Assembly: GCA_964019135.1 (NCBI GenBank)
Contig: OZ025257.1
Coordinates: 24,164,352-24,228,351 of the forward strand
Direction of reading: 5' to 3'
Source: Arenicola marina
Taxonomy: Eukaryota > Annelida > Polychaeta > Arenicolidae
DNA length: 64,000 nt
Shown: positions 23,001 through 35,000 of the stretch, piece after piece
Layout of the letters: every line of letters starts with the position of its first letter
Position numbering within the stretch: the first letter of the stretch is position 1
Translations under genes and position numbers: made by a program
Notes under the pieces: model-generated
Told to the model about the DNA's origin: nothing
Database searches by the model: none
The model's input: only the letters and a program-made list of their open reading frames with translations

Positions 23001-26000
23001 TGACCCCAGACAACGACCGCCCACCCTATGGCCCCGTTGCTGTCTCCTCCCCTCCATCACTATTCAAGTATTTATAGTGTGACGGATTGGTCGGACCCCC
23101 TCGAATAACTGTGTATAAGTACGCCACTTGCGCAATCTGAGCGATAATATAGGATCCGGCAGTGATCCGAGCATAAAAACCCATTTTTTATTTAAAGCTG
23201 GTTTAACAAGTGAGCGCCACTGTTTAAAAAGAATAAGACGGCATTACTTTGGCTAATGGCAATCCCTTAGAGGGGAAAAGCGGATTGCGGCAGGGCTCTA
23301 TGCTTCGGAGGCACGTGGCGATAGCTGTGCCGCGATAAATGACGCTCCATTATTGAATAAGCTGTCCTGTCGACGGCATTGTGTACCGGGCATAGGGCGT
23401 GGAGAATTATGGGCTTCGATGAAAAGCTAATTATGTGAGGGTTTATATTGTGATGACGCCGTCGACAACGGAGCCGACTGAATTATTAACTTTGCGACGG
23501 TTTGGATAAGCTGAGATCACATCAGCATGGCTCGCCCCTTCTAGCTTCTCACTCTACGTATACCTATATATATATATATATATAATATATATATATATCC
23601 TCCCTATGACTTTGTCTGACCTTGTCGGCACGTTTTGTTCGAGGAGGAAAGGTAGGTTTTGCTCCATAAACAAAAATCTAATGGATGATATTAATTTTAA
23701 TAAAACAGGGAGATATGGAAAGAATCATATCCAGCAGTTCTGATAATGATAAGCAGTGGCTTTCTCGGTGCAATAAGACTGTCGTTTAGGATATTCCAAT
23801 ATGTGGGATGATGACATTGCTATCGGTGGGAGACGGCTTTCTGAGCAACCAAACAGTTGTGTTTGTCCTTCCCTGTCCCACCTCTACCCACATTGGGGAG
23901 GGAAGTTAAGGGAGCGGGGGAGGAAGGGGGCCGGGGAGGGGGGGGGGCGTATGTTCATCCGATTGTGTCCAATTCTACTGCGTCTGCTGGGACGCTGAAC
24001 ACTTTATTTACCCAGCAATGATCTTTGTCCCCATCATGGCCAACAGGCTACTTTGACAGTGATGATTGTCCTTCAGCCTTGCCGTTGGACCATCGCGATC
24101 GTCTTCTCAGACTACAATGCTGGACAATGGGTCCGGGGCTGGGCAGGAGTGTGGGTGGGGGGGGGGGGGGAGGGGGGCTATCATATCCGTATAAGACGAA
24201 ACCGATGCCACCCACCCTTCGTCCGTCCCGCCCGCGCCCGCCCGCCCGCTCCCCCCCTCCCTCCCCACCCACGCTTCCTGGCAATGATCTCAGCTGGCGA
24301 TTAAAGACCGTGCTACCACCACCACCCACCCCCCCCCCACCCCCCCGCCGCCCCACCCTTCCACACCCCTCATCCGCCGTCCATAAGAAGTGGTTTGGTT
24401 ACCCTGTTCCCACCCCCCCCCCCCCACCTTGTCTGTGTGGGTGGGGCCTTCCTCTCAGCGTTGGTCAGTCCATCCCATGAACTCACCGCCCGATACATGG
24501 GCCCCAGATGCCTCTCGCCAGCACCATTAACGCACCTTTAGACCAATTATCGTGGCGATTATGCGGCTGTTTGCGAAGGTGGCAATGGCGCGCTGCTTAT
24601 CCGTGCCGCACGTGGAGCTCCGGGGACCGATGTCACTGGGCTGTGGGTCCTTAACCTGTCCGGAATAAAGTTGTCCTTTATTGATGTACCGTCTCACGTG
24701 ATCGAGTCGTCCACAGCACTAGACGGCCACCTGCGACAGCGGTCATTTTTTCTAAGCTGTCCCTCGGTGTCTATCCGTCTTCCTTGACGGGCAATGATCA
24801 CGGTTTGCTGCGGTCTGTCGTTAACAGCCTTACCCAGCTGGTTGAGACTTCAGGTCTTTTCAGGGCCCGCTTTAAATGATGTATAATTCCCCTGGGAACT
24901 TTTCACCCAACGCCGAAATGCAAGCCCGGAAAGGCGTACCAACAAACTGAGCTGTTATTGCATCCATTGTGGTCGGTTAGTTGTTGAGAAATATGACGAA
25001 ATGTTGTAAGCCATCTGGAATATATTTTGGAAAATAACTTCTCCTTGGTTTTTAGTGTAATATAATGAGGTAACGAGCATCTGCCTACCGAAAATGGTAT
25101 CCCTGTGCTCTTTGCGGAAAAATGCACTCACCTGACTTAAGACCTGACGGAGTGTGGTAATATCATCAGCATACACGTAACAGTGCAGACAGAACCCGCC
25201 GCATGTATGTGCAGATGTGCTGCTAATACCTCCGATTGAGGGACCGAAGTCAATCCTATCCACAGATAACAACATCTATGCTCTGTGCGAAAGATAGTTA
25301 TAAGAACAAATTGACGTCCGCCATGGTCACCTATACATTTCAGTTTCAAATTTGAATTTTACGCAACATTGTTTTCTTGTATGTTATAACAATTTTTTAT
25401 TTTACTTCCAAGGAACTTACACTTAATTATGAGGCTATATCATTCCATACCGGTAACCAGTTAATTTAAGCTATGTCCGCCTACGTTTACTATGATCACT
25501 GTGAACTTAAAGGCATAGTTCTACAGTCATGGAGACTTGGGGTTTGCTCCCAGGCGTTGTTTCACTATCTTTCATCTCGCCATCCTTGGAGGTTCATAAT
25601 CATTGGCCCTAGTTAACCATAGACACTAATCATCTAAATCTGAGGATTATTCCCATGGACAATGTCGTTGACATCTGGTTATCGTGGCCTCGTCGATAGC
25701 GCGTCTGGTGCCTGGTTTGAGTCACACCCGTGCAAAACTCCGCGAGTGTCTGCAGGATCATGATGACGGGTCTTTCTTCGCAAAGAGTAGGGGGTTACTC
25801 CCCGGGGGGGGGGGGGTGGCGTCTCTATCTTGACCCTTCCCATTGGCGCGTTGTGGCCTTCACAGGTCAAGGCGCCTTACTGAAATCAAGCAATCAGTCA
25901 TTATTGCAGGTGGTTTCATGGTCCGGGTTGGCGGCCCATGGGTGCCCCTATAGTGGCAGTAGACACCGCAGTCATCTGGCCATTGTGGCTCTGCATTAGG

Positions 26001-29000
26001 AGCATAACCGTGGCCTACAGACGTTTAGTCTATCCGGTGAACCACCAGTCCTCTATCTGATGAATGAAGCCATTGTGTCAGTCGGTGCCTTGGCTCTGTG
26101 TTATCACCATAACGATGGCAAAGAGATAGTTCTTCTCTATTTGTTGAAGCACACGTCATCTATCTATAGAATCTGGCCTTCGACGCCGGCGGTTCCAGGG
26201 TCCGCTTCAGCTAATCTGTACACAAACAGGGTGGCCTAGAGCATGTCTTCCAATCCTGCCGCCGTCCTGGTACGCTCAGTGGCGCCCCGATGTGCTGGAT
26301 TCACGTCTGTCACGCGCGTCAAGTCAGTTAAATCTGTCGCGTCTGTCACGCGCGTCAAGTCCGTCACGTGCGTCACGTCCGTCAAATCTGTCGCGTCTGT
26401 CACGCGCGTTAAGTCCGTCACGTGCGTAACGTCCGTCAAATCTGTCGTGTCTGTCGCGCGCGTTACGTCGACTCACTCGTCGTTGAGCCAATCGCAGCGC
26501 CATGGTGTCGTGAACAAGTTGGGCACGCTATCAACTGGGCCATCGGGGCCGCCCGTGCCCTCCCCGCTGACATCGATGAAGGAAGCTAGAGTGCGTAGGC
26601 CACGTGGTCTTGACAAAACCATGGGGCGCGCGCTGGCGGTGGCAGGGGGGACGGTGGGGGTTGGGGGGTGGGGAGGCGTCCCTGTCTTGAGGCGTGCGCT
26701 ATGCAAAGTGTTACTAAGGCGACGGACTTGCCACCGGGGGTCATAAACATCGGCACACTCAGTGGGGGTTGAGGTGGGGAGGAGGAGGAGGGGGGGGGGG
26801 CGTAGGGGTGTGCGTAATGAGGCGCGTAAAAAACGGCGTGACACGACCAGTTAGCAGGCCCGGCTGGCTGCATTGCATGGGGAAGACAGGAGGGAGGGTA
26901 CGAGAGGACACGCGGAGACAGGAGGGAGGGTACGAGAAGACACGCGGAGACAGGAGGGAGGGTACGAGAGGACACGCGGAGACAGGAGGGAGGGTACGAG
27001 AGGACACGCGGAGACAGGAGGGAGGGTACGAGAGGACACGCGGAGACAGGAGGGAGGGTACACGCGGAGACAGGAGGGAGGGTACGAGAGGACACGCGGA
27101 GACAGGAGGGAGGGTACGAGAGGACACGCGGAGACAGGAGGGAGGGTACGAGAGGACACGCGGAGACAGGAGGGAGGGTACGAGAGGACACGCGGAGACA
27201 GGAGGGAGGGTACGAGAGGACACGCGGAGACAGGAGGGAGGGTACGAGAAGACACGCGGAGACAGGAGGGAGGGTACGAGAGGACACGCGGAGACAGGAG
27301 GGAGGGTACGAGAGGACACGCGGAGACAGGAGGGAGGGTACGAGAGGACACGCGGAGACAGGAGGGAGGGTACGAGAAGACACGCGGAGACAGGAGGGAG
27401 GGTACGAGAGGACACGCGGAGACAGGAGGGAGGGTACGAGAGGACACGCGGAGACAGGAGGGAGGGTACGAGAGGACACGCGGAGACAGGAGGGAGGGTA
27501 CGAGAGGACACGCGGAGACAGGAGGGAGGGTACGAGAAGACACGCGGAGACAGGAGGGAGGGTACGAGAGGACACGCGGAGACAGGAGGGAGGGTACGAG
27601 AGGACACGCGGAGACAGGAGGGAGGGTACGAGAGGACACGCGGAGAACAGGAGGGAGGGTACGAGAGGACACGCGGAGACAGGAGGGAGGGTACGAGAGG
27701 ACACGCGGAGACAGGAGGGAGGGTACGAGAGGACACGCGGAGACAGGAGGGAGGGTACGAGAGGACACGCGGAGACAGGAGGGAGGGTACGAGAAGACAC
27801 GCGGAGACAGGAGGGAGGGTACGAGAGGACACGCGGAGACAGGAGGGAGGGTACGAGAGGACACGCGGAGACAGGAGGGAGGGTACGAGAAGACACGCGG
27901 AGACAGGAGGGAGGGTACGAGAAGACACGCGGAGACAGGAGGGAGGGTACGAGAAGACACGCGGAGACCAGGAGGGAGGGTACGAGAAGACACGCGGAGA
28001 CAGGGAGGGAGGGTACGAGAAGACACGCGAGACAGAGGGAGGGTACGAGAGGACACGCGGAGACAGGAGGGAGGGTACGAGAAGACACGCGGAGACAGGA
28101 GGGAGGGTACGAGAAGGACACGCGGAGACAGGAGGGAGGGTACGAGAGGACACGCGGAGACAGGAGGGAGGGTACGAGAGGACACGCGGAGACAGGAGGG
28201 AGGGTACGAGAGGACACGCGGAGACAGGAGGGAGGGTACGAGAGGGACACGCGGAGACAGGAGGGAGGGTACGAGAGGACACGCGGAGACAGGAGGGAGG
28301 GTACGAGAGGACACGCGGAGACAGGAGGGAGGGTACGAGAGGACACGCGGAGACAGGAGGGAGGGTACGAGAGGACACGCGGAGACAGGAGGGAGGGTAC
28401 GAGAAGGACACGCGGAGACAGGAGGGAGGGTACGAGAGGACACGCGGAGACAGGAGGGAGGGTACGAGAGGACACGCGGAGACAGGAGGGAGGGTACGAG
28501 AAGACACGCGGAGACAGGNNNNNNNNNNNNNNNNNNNNNNNNNNNNNNNNNNNNNNNNNNNNNNNNNNNNNNNNNNNNNNNNNNNNNNNNNNNNNNNNNN
28601 NNNNNNNNNNNNNNNNNNNNNNNNNNNNNNNNNNNNNNNNNNNNNNNNNNNNNNNNNNNNNNNNNNNNNNNNNNNNNNNNNNNNNNNNNNNNNNNNNNNN
28701 NNNNNNNNNNNNNNNNNNTGTCTCTCTCTACCAGAGTGAGTGTTACCCATTCATGTCCATCTCCCTCTCTGTCTCTGTCTCTCTCTACCAGAGTGAGTGT
28801 TACCCATTCATGTCCATCTCCCTCTCTGTCTCTGTCTCTCTCTACCAGAGTGAGTGTTACCCATTCATGTCCATCTCCCTCTCTGTCTCTGTCTCTCTCT
28901 ACCAGAGTGAGTGTTACCCATTCATGTCCATCTCCCTCTCTGTCTCTGTCTCTCTCTACCAGAGTGAGTGTTACCCATTCATGTCCATCTCCCTCTCTGT

Positions 29001-32000
29001 CTCTGTCTCTCTCTACCAGAGTGAGTGTTACCCATTCATGTCCATCTCCCTCTCTGTCTCTGTCTCTCTCTACCAGAGTGAGTGTTACCCATTCATGTCC
29101 ATCTCCCTCTCTGTCTCTGTCTCTCTCTACCAGAGTGAGTGTTACCCATTCATGTCCATCTCCCTCTCTGTCTCTGTCTCTCTCTACCAGAGTGAGTGTT
29201 ACCCATTCATGTCCATCTCCCTCTCTGTCTCTGTCTCTCTCTACCAGAGTGAGTGTTACCCATTCATGTCCATCTCCCTCTCTGTCTCTGTCTCTCTCTA
29301 CCAGAGTGAGTGTTACCCATTCATGTCCATCTCCCTCTCTGTCTCTGTCTCTCTCTACCAGAGTGAGTGTTACCCATTCATGTCCATCTCCCTCTCTGTC
29401 TCTGTCTCTCTCTACCAGAGTGAGTGTTACCCATTCATGTCCATCTCCCTCTCTGTCTCTGTCTCTCTCTACCAGAGTGAGTGTTACCCATTCATGTCCA
29501 TCTCCCTCTCTGTCTCTGTCTCTCTCTACCAGAGTGAGTGTTACCCATTCATGTCCATCTCCCTCTCTGTCTCTGTCTCTCTCTACCAGAGTGAGTGTTA
29601 CCCATTCATGTCCATCTCCCTCTCTGTCTCTGTCTCTCTCTACCAGAGTGAGTGTTACCCATTCATGTCCATCTCCCTCTCTGTCTCTGTCTCTCTCTAC
29701 CAGAGTGAGTGTTACCCATTCATGTCCATCTCCCTCTCTGTCTCTGTCTCTCTCTACCAGAGTGAGTGTTACCCATTCATGTCCATCTCCCTCTCTGTCT
29801 CTGTCTCTCTCTACCAGAGTGAGTGTTACCCATTCATGTCCATCTCCCTCTCTGTCTCTGTCTCTCTCTACCAGAGTGAGTGTTACCCATTCATGTCCAT
29901 CTCCCTCTCTGTCTCTGTCTCTCTCTACCAGAGTGAGTGTTACCCATTCATGTCCATCTCCCTCTCTGTCTCTGTCTCTCTCTACCAGAGTGAGTGTTAC
30001 CCATTCATGTCCATCTCCCTCTCTGTCTCTGTCTCTCTCTACCAGAGTGAGTGTTACCCATTCATGTCCATCTCCCTCTCTGTCTCTGTCTCTCTCTACC
30101 AGAGTGAGTGTTACCCATTCATGTCCATCTCCCTCTCTGTCTCTGTCTCTCTCTACCAGAGTGAGTGTTACCCATTCATGTCCATCTCCCTCTCTGTCTC
30201 TGTCTCTCTCTACCAGAGTGAGTGTTACCCATTCATGTCCATCTCCCTCTCTGTCTCTGTCTCTCTCTACCAGAGTGAGTGTTACCCATTCATGTCCATC
30301 TCCCTCTCTGTCTCTGTCTCTCTCTACCAGAGCGAGTGTTACCCATTCATGTCCATCTCCCTCTCTGTCTCTGTCTCTCTCTACCAGAGTGAGTGTTACC
30401 CATTCATGTCCATCTCCCTCTCTGTCTCTGTCTCTCTCTACCAGAGTGAGTGTTACCCATTCATGTCCATCTCCCTCTCTGTCTCTGTCTCTCTCTACCA
30501 GAGTGAGTGTTACCCATTCATGTCCATCTCCCTCTCTGTCTCTGTCTCTCTCTACCAGAGTGAGTGTTACCCATTCATGTCCATCTCCCTCTCTGTCTCT
30601 GTCTCTCTCTACCAGAGTGAGTGTTACCCATTCATGTCCATCTCCCTCTCTGTCTCTGTCTCTCTCTACCAGAGTGAGTGTTACCCATTCATGTCCATCT
30701 CCCTCTCTGTCTCTGTCTCTCTCTACCAGAGTGAGTGTTACCCATTCATGTCCATCTCCCTCTCTGTCTCTGTCTCTCTCTACCAGAGTGAGTGTTACCC
30801 ATTCATGTCCATCTCCCTCTCTGTCTCTGTCTCTCTCTACCAGAGTGAGTGTTACCCATTCATGTCCATCTCCCTCTCTGTCTCTGTCTCTCTCTACCAG
30901 AGTGAGTGTTACCCATTCATGTCCATCTCCCTCTCTGTCTCTGTCTCTCTCTACCAGAGTGAGTGTTACCCATTCATGTCCATCTCCCTCTCTGTCTCTG
31001 TCTCTCTCTACCAGAGTGAGTGTTACCCATTCATGTCCATCTCCCTCTCTGTCTCTGTCTCTCTCTACCAGAGTGAGTGTTACCCATTCATGTCCATCTC
31101 CCTCTCTGTCTCTGTCTCTCTCTACCAGAGCGAGTGTTACCCATTCATGTCCATCTCCCTCTCTGTCTCTGTCTCTCTCTACCAGAGTGAGTGTTACCCA
31201 TTCATGTCCATCTCCCTCTCTGTCTCTGTCTCTCTCTACCAGAGTGAGTGTTACCCATTCATGTCCATCTCCCTCTCTGTCTCTGTCTCTCTCTACCAGA
31301 GTGAGTGTTACCCATTCATGTCCATCTCCCTCTCCTCTCTGTCTCTCTCTACCAGAGTGAGTGTTACCCATTCATGTCCATCTCCCTCTCTGTCTCTGTC
31401 TCTCTCTACCAGAGTGAGTGTTACCCATTCATGTCATCTCCCTCTCTGTCTCTGTCTCTCTCTACCAGAGTGAGTGTTACCCATTCATGTCCATCTCCCT
31501 CTCTGTCTCTGTCTCTCTCTACCAGAGTGAGTGTTACCCATTCATGTCCATCTCCCTCTCTGTCTCTGTCTCTCTCTACCAGAGTGAGTGTTACCCATTC
31601 ATGTCCATCTCCCTCTCTGTCTCTGTCTCTCTCTACCAGAGTGAGTGTTACCCATTCATGTTCATCTCCCTCTCTGTCTCTGTCTCTCTCTACCAGAGTG
31701 AGTGTTACCCATTCATGTCCATCTCCCTCTCTGTCTCTGTCTCTCTCTACCAGAGTGAGTGTTACCCATTCATGTCCATCTCCCTCTCTGTCTCTGTCTC
31801 TCTCTACCAGAGTGAGTGTTACCCATTCATGTCCATCTCCCTCTCTGTCTCTGTCTCTCTCTACCAGAGCGAGTGTTACCCATTCATGTCCATCTCCCTC
31901 TCCCTCTCTGTCTCTCTCTACCAGAGTGAGTGTTACCCATTCATGTCCATCTCCCTCTCTGTCTCTGTCTCTCTCTACCAGAGTGAGTGTTACCCATTCA

Positions 32001-35000
32001 TGTCCATCTCCCTCTCTGTCTCTGTCTCTCTCTACCAGAGTGAGTGTTACCCATTCATGTTCATCTCCCTCTCTGTCTCTGTCTCTCTCTACCAGAGTGA
32101 GTGTTACCCATTCATGTCCATCTCCCTCTCTGTCTCTGTCTCTCTCTACCAGAGTGAGTGTTACCCATTCATGTCCATCTCCCTCTCTGTCTCTGTCTCT
32201 CTCTACCAGAGCGAGTGTTACCCATTCATGTCCATCTCCCTCTCCCTCTCTGTCTCTCTCTACCAGAGTGAGTGGTACCCATTCATGTCCATCTCCCTCT
32301 CTGTCTCTGTCTCTCTCTACCAGAGTGAGTGTTACCCATTCATGTTCATCTCCCTCTCTGTCTCTGTCTCTCTCTACCAGAGTGAGTGTTACCCATTCAT
32401 GTCCATCTCCCTCTCTGTCTCTGTCTCTCTCTACCAGAGTGAGTGTTACCCATTCATGTCCATCTCCCTCTCTGTCTCTGTCTCTCTCTACCAGAGCGAG
32501 TGTTACCCATTCATGTCCATCTCCCTCTCTGTCTCTGTCTCTCTCTACCAGAGTGAGTGGTACCCATTCATGTCCATCTCCCTCTCTGTCTCTGTCTCTC
32601 TCTACCAGAGTGAGTGTTACCCATTCATGTCCATCTCCCTCTCTGTCTCTGTCTCTCTCTACCAGAGTGAGTGTTACCCATTCATGTTCATCTCCCTCTC
32701 TGTCTCTGTCTCTCTCTACCAGAGTGAGTGTTACCCATTCATGTCCATCTCCCTCTCTGTCTCTGTCTCTCTCTACCAGAGTGAGTGTTACCCATTCATG
32801 TTCATCTCCCTCTCTGTCTCTGTCTCTCTCTACCTAGAGTGAGTGTTACCCATTCATGTCCATCTCCCTCTCTGTCTCTGTCTCTCTCTACCAGAGTGAG
32901 TGTTACCATTCATGTTCATCTCCCTCTCTGTCTCTGTCTCTCTCTACCAGAGTGAGTGTTACCCATTCATGTCCATCTCCCTCTCTGTCTCTGTCTCTCT
33001 CTACCAGAGTGAGTGTTACCCATTCATGTCCATCTCCCTCTCTGTCTCTGTCTCTCTCTACCAGAGTGAGTGTTACCCATTCATGTCCATCTCCCTCTCT
33101 GTCTCTGTCTCTCTCTACCAGAGTGAGTGTTACCCATTCATGTCCATCTCCCTCTCTGTCTCTGTCTCTCTCTACCAGAGTGAGTGTTACCCATTCATGT
33201 CCATCTCCCTCTCTGTCTCTGTCTCTCTCTACCAGAGTGAGTGTTACCCATTCATGTCCATCTCCCTCTCTGTCTCTGTCTCTCTCTACCAGAGTGAGTG
33301 TTACCCATTCATGTCCATCTCCCTCTCTGTCTCTGTCTCTCTCTACCAGAGTGAGTGTTACCCATTCATGTCCATCTCCCTCTCTGTCTCTGTCTCTCTC
33401 TACCAGAGTGAGTGTTACCCATTCATGTCCATCTCCCTCTCTGTCTCTGTCTCTCTCTACCAGAGTGAGTGTTACCCATTCATGTCCATCTCCCTCTCTG
33501 TCTCTGTCTCTCTCTACCAGAGTGAGTGTTACCCATTCATGTCCATCTCCCTCTCTGTCTCTGTCTCTCTCTACCAGAGTGAGTGTTACCCATTCATGTC
33601 CATCTCCCTCTCTGTCTCTGTCTCTCTCTACCAGAGTGAGTGTTACCCATTCATGTCCATCTCCCTCTCTGTCTCTGTCTCTCTCTACCAGAGTGAGTGT
33701 TACCCATTCATGTCCATCTCCCTCTCTGTCTCTGTCTCTCTCTACCAGAGTGAGTGTTACCCATTCATGTCCATCTCCCTCTCTGTCTCTGTCTCTCTCT
33801 ACCAGAGTGAGTGTTACCCATTCATGTCCATCTCCCTCTCTGTCTCTGTCTCTCTCTACCAGAGTGAGTGTTACCCATTCATGTCCATCTCCCTCTCTGT
33901 CTCTGTCTCTCTCTACCAGAGTGAGTGTTACCCATTCATGTCCATCTCCCTCTCTGTCTCTGTCTCTCTCTACCAGAGTGAGTGTTACCCATTCATGTCC
34001 ATCTCCCTCTCTGTCTCTGTCTCTCTCTACCAGAGTGAGTGTTACCCATTCATGTCCATCTCCCTCTCTGTCTCTGTCTCTCTCTACCAGAGTGAGTGTT
34101 ACCCATTCATGTCCATCTCCCTCTCTGTCTCTGTCTCTCTCTACCAGAGTGAGTGTTACCCATTCATGTTCATCTCCCTCTCTGTCTCTGTCTCTCTCTA
34201 CCAGAGTGAGTGTTACCCATTCATGTCCATCTCCCTCTCTGTCTCTGTCTCTCTCTACCAGAGTGAGTGTTACCCATTCATGTCCATCTCCCTCTCTGTC
34301 TCTGTCTCTCTCTACCAGAGTGAGTGTTACCCATTCATGTCCATCTCCCTCTCTGTCTCTGTCTCTCTCTACCAGAGTGAGTGTTACCCATTCATGTCCA
34401 TCTCCCTCTCTGTCTCTGTCTCTCTCTACCAGAGTGAGTGTTACCCATTCATGTCCATCTCCCTCTCTGTCTCTGTCTCTCTCTACCAGAGTGAGTGTTA
34501 CCCATTCATGTCCATCTCCCTCTCTGTCTCTGTCTCTCTCTACCAGAGTGAGTGTTACCCATTCATGTCCATCTCCCTCTCTGTCTCTGTCTCTCTCTAC
34601 CAGAGTGAGTGTTACCCATTCATGTTCATCTCCCTCTCTGTCTCTGTCTCTCTCTACCAGAGTGAGTGTTACCCATTCATGTCCATCTCCCTCTCTGTCT
34701 CTGTCTCTCTCTACCAGAGTGAGTGTTACCCATTCATGTCCATCTCCCTCTCTGTCTCTGTCTCTCTCTACCAGAGTGAGTGTTACCCATTCATGTCCAT
34801 CTCCCTCTCTGTCTCTCTCTACCAGAGCGAGTGTTACCCATTCATGTCCATCTCCCTCTCTGTCTCTCTCTACCAGAGTGAGTGTTACCCATTCATGTTC
34901 ATCTCCCTCTCTGTCTCTGTCTCTCTCTACCAGAGTGAGTGTTACCCATTCATGTCCATCTCCCTCTCTGTCTCTCTACCAGAGTGAGTGTTACCCATTC

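Larger units (their letters stand above)
8515..26230 (+). other. Long intronic stretch; no KCC exons recognised
   Basis: Contains CT-rich (9650-9765), G-rich (10440-10660, 13040-13205), CA (16981-17008), GA (20450-20535), TCC (21953-22080) and TA (23564-23599) low-complexity DNA, a 28-bp minisatellite, SINE copies and a possible reverse-transcriptase scrap. I looked for the TM1-TM5 signature segments (such as GVYLPCLQNI and GGSYYMISR) by eye and did not find them. A profile search could still find a short exon. Confidence 0.5.

Noticed and set aside
26586..31371. Open frames of 600-1500 codons on both strands over the two satellites and the gap
   Set aside because: They are translations of 32-bp and 57-bp tandem units (some running through N). 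Several frames are open at once, with no start context, splice sites or domain.
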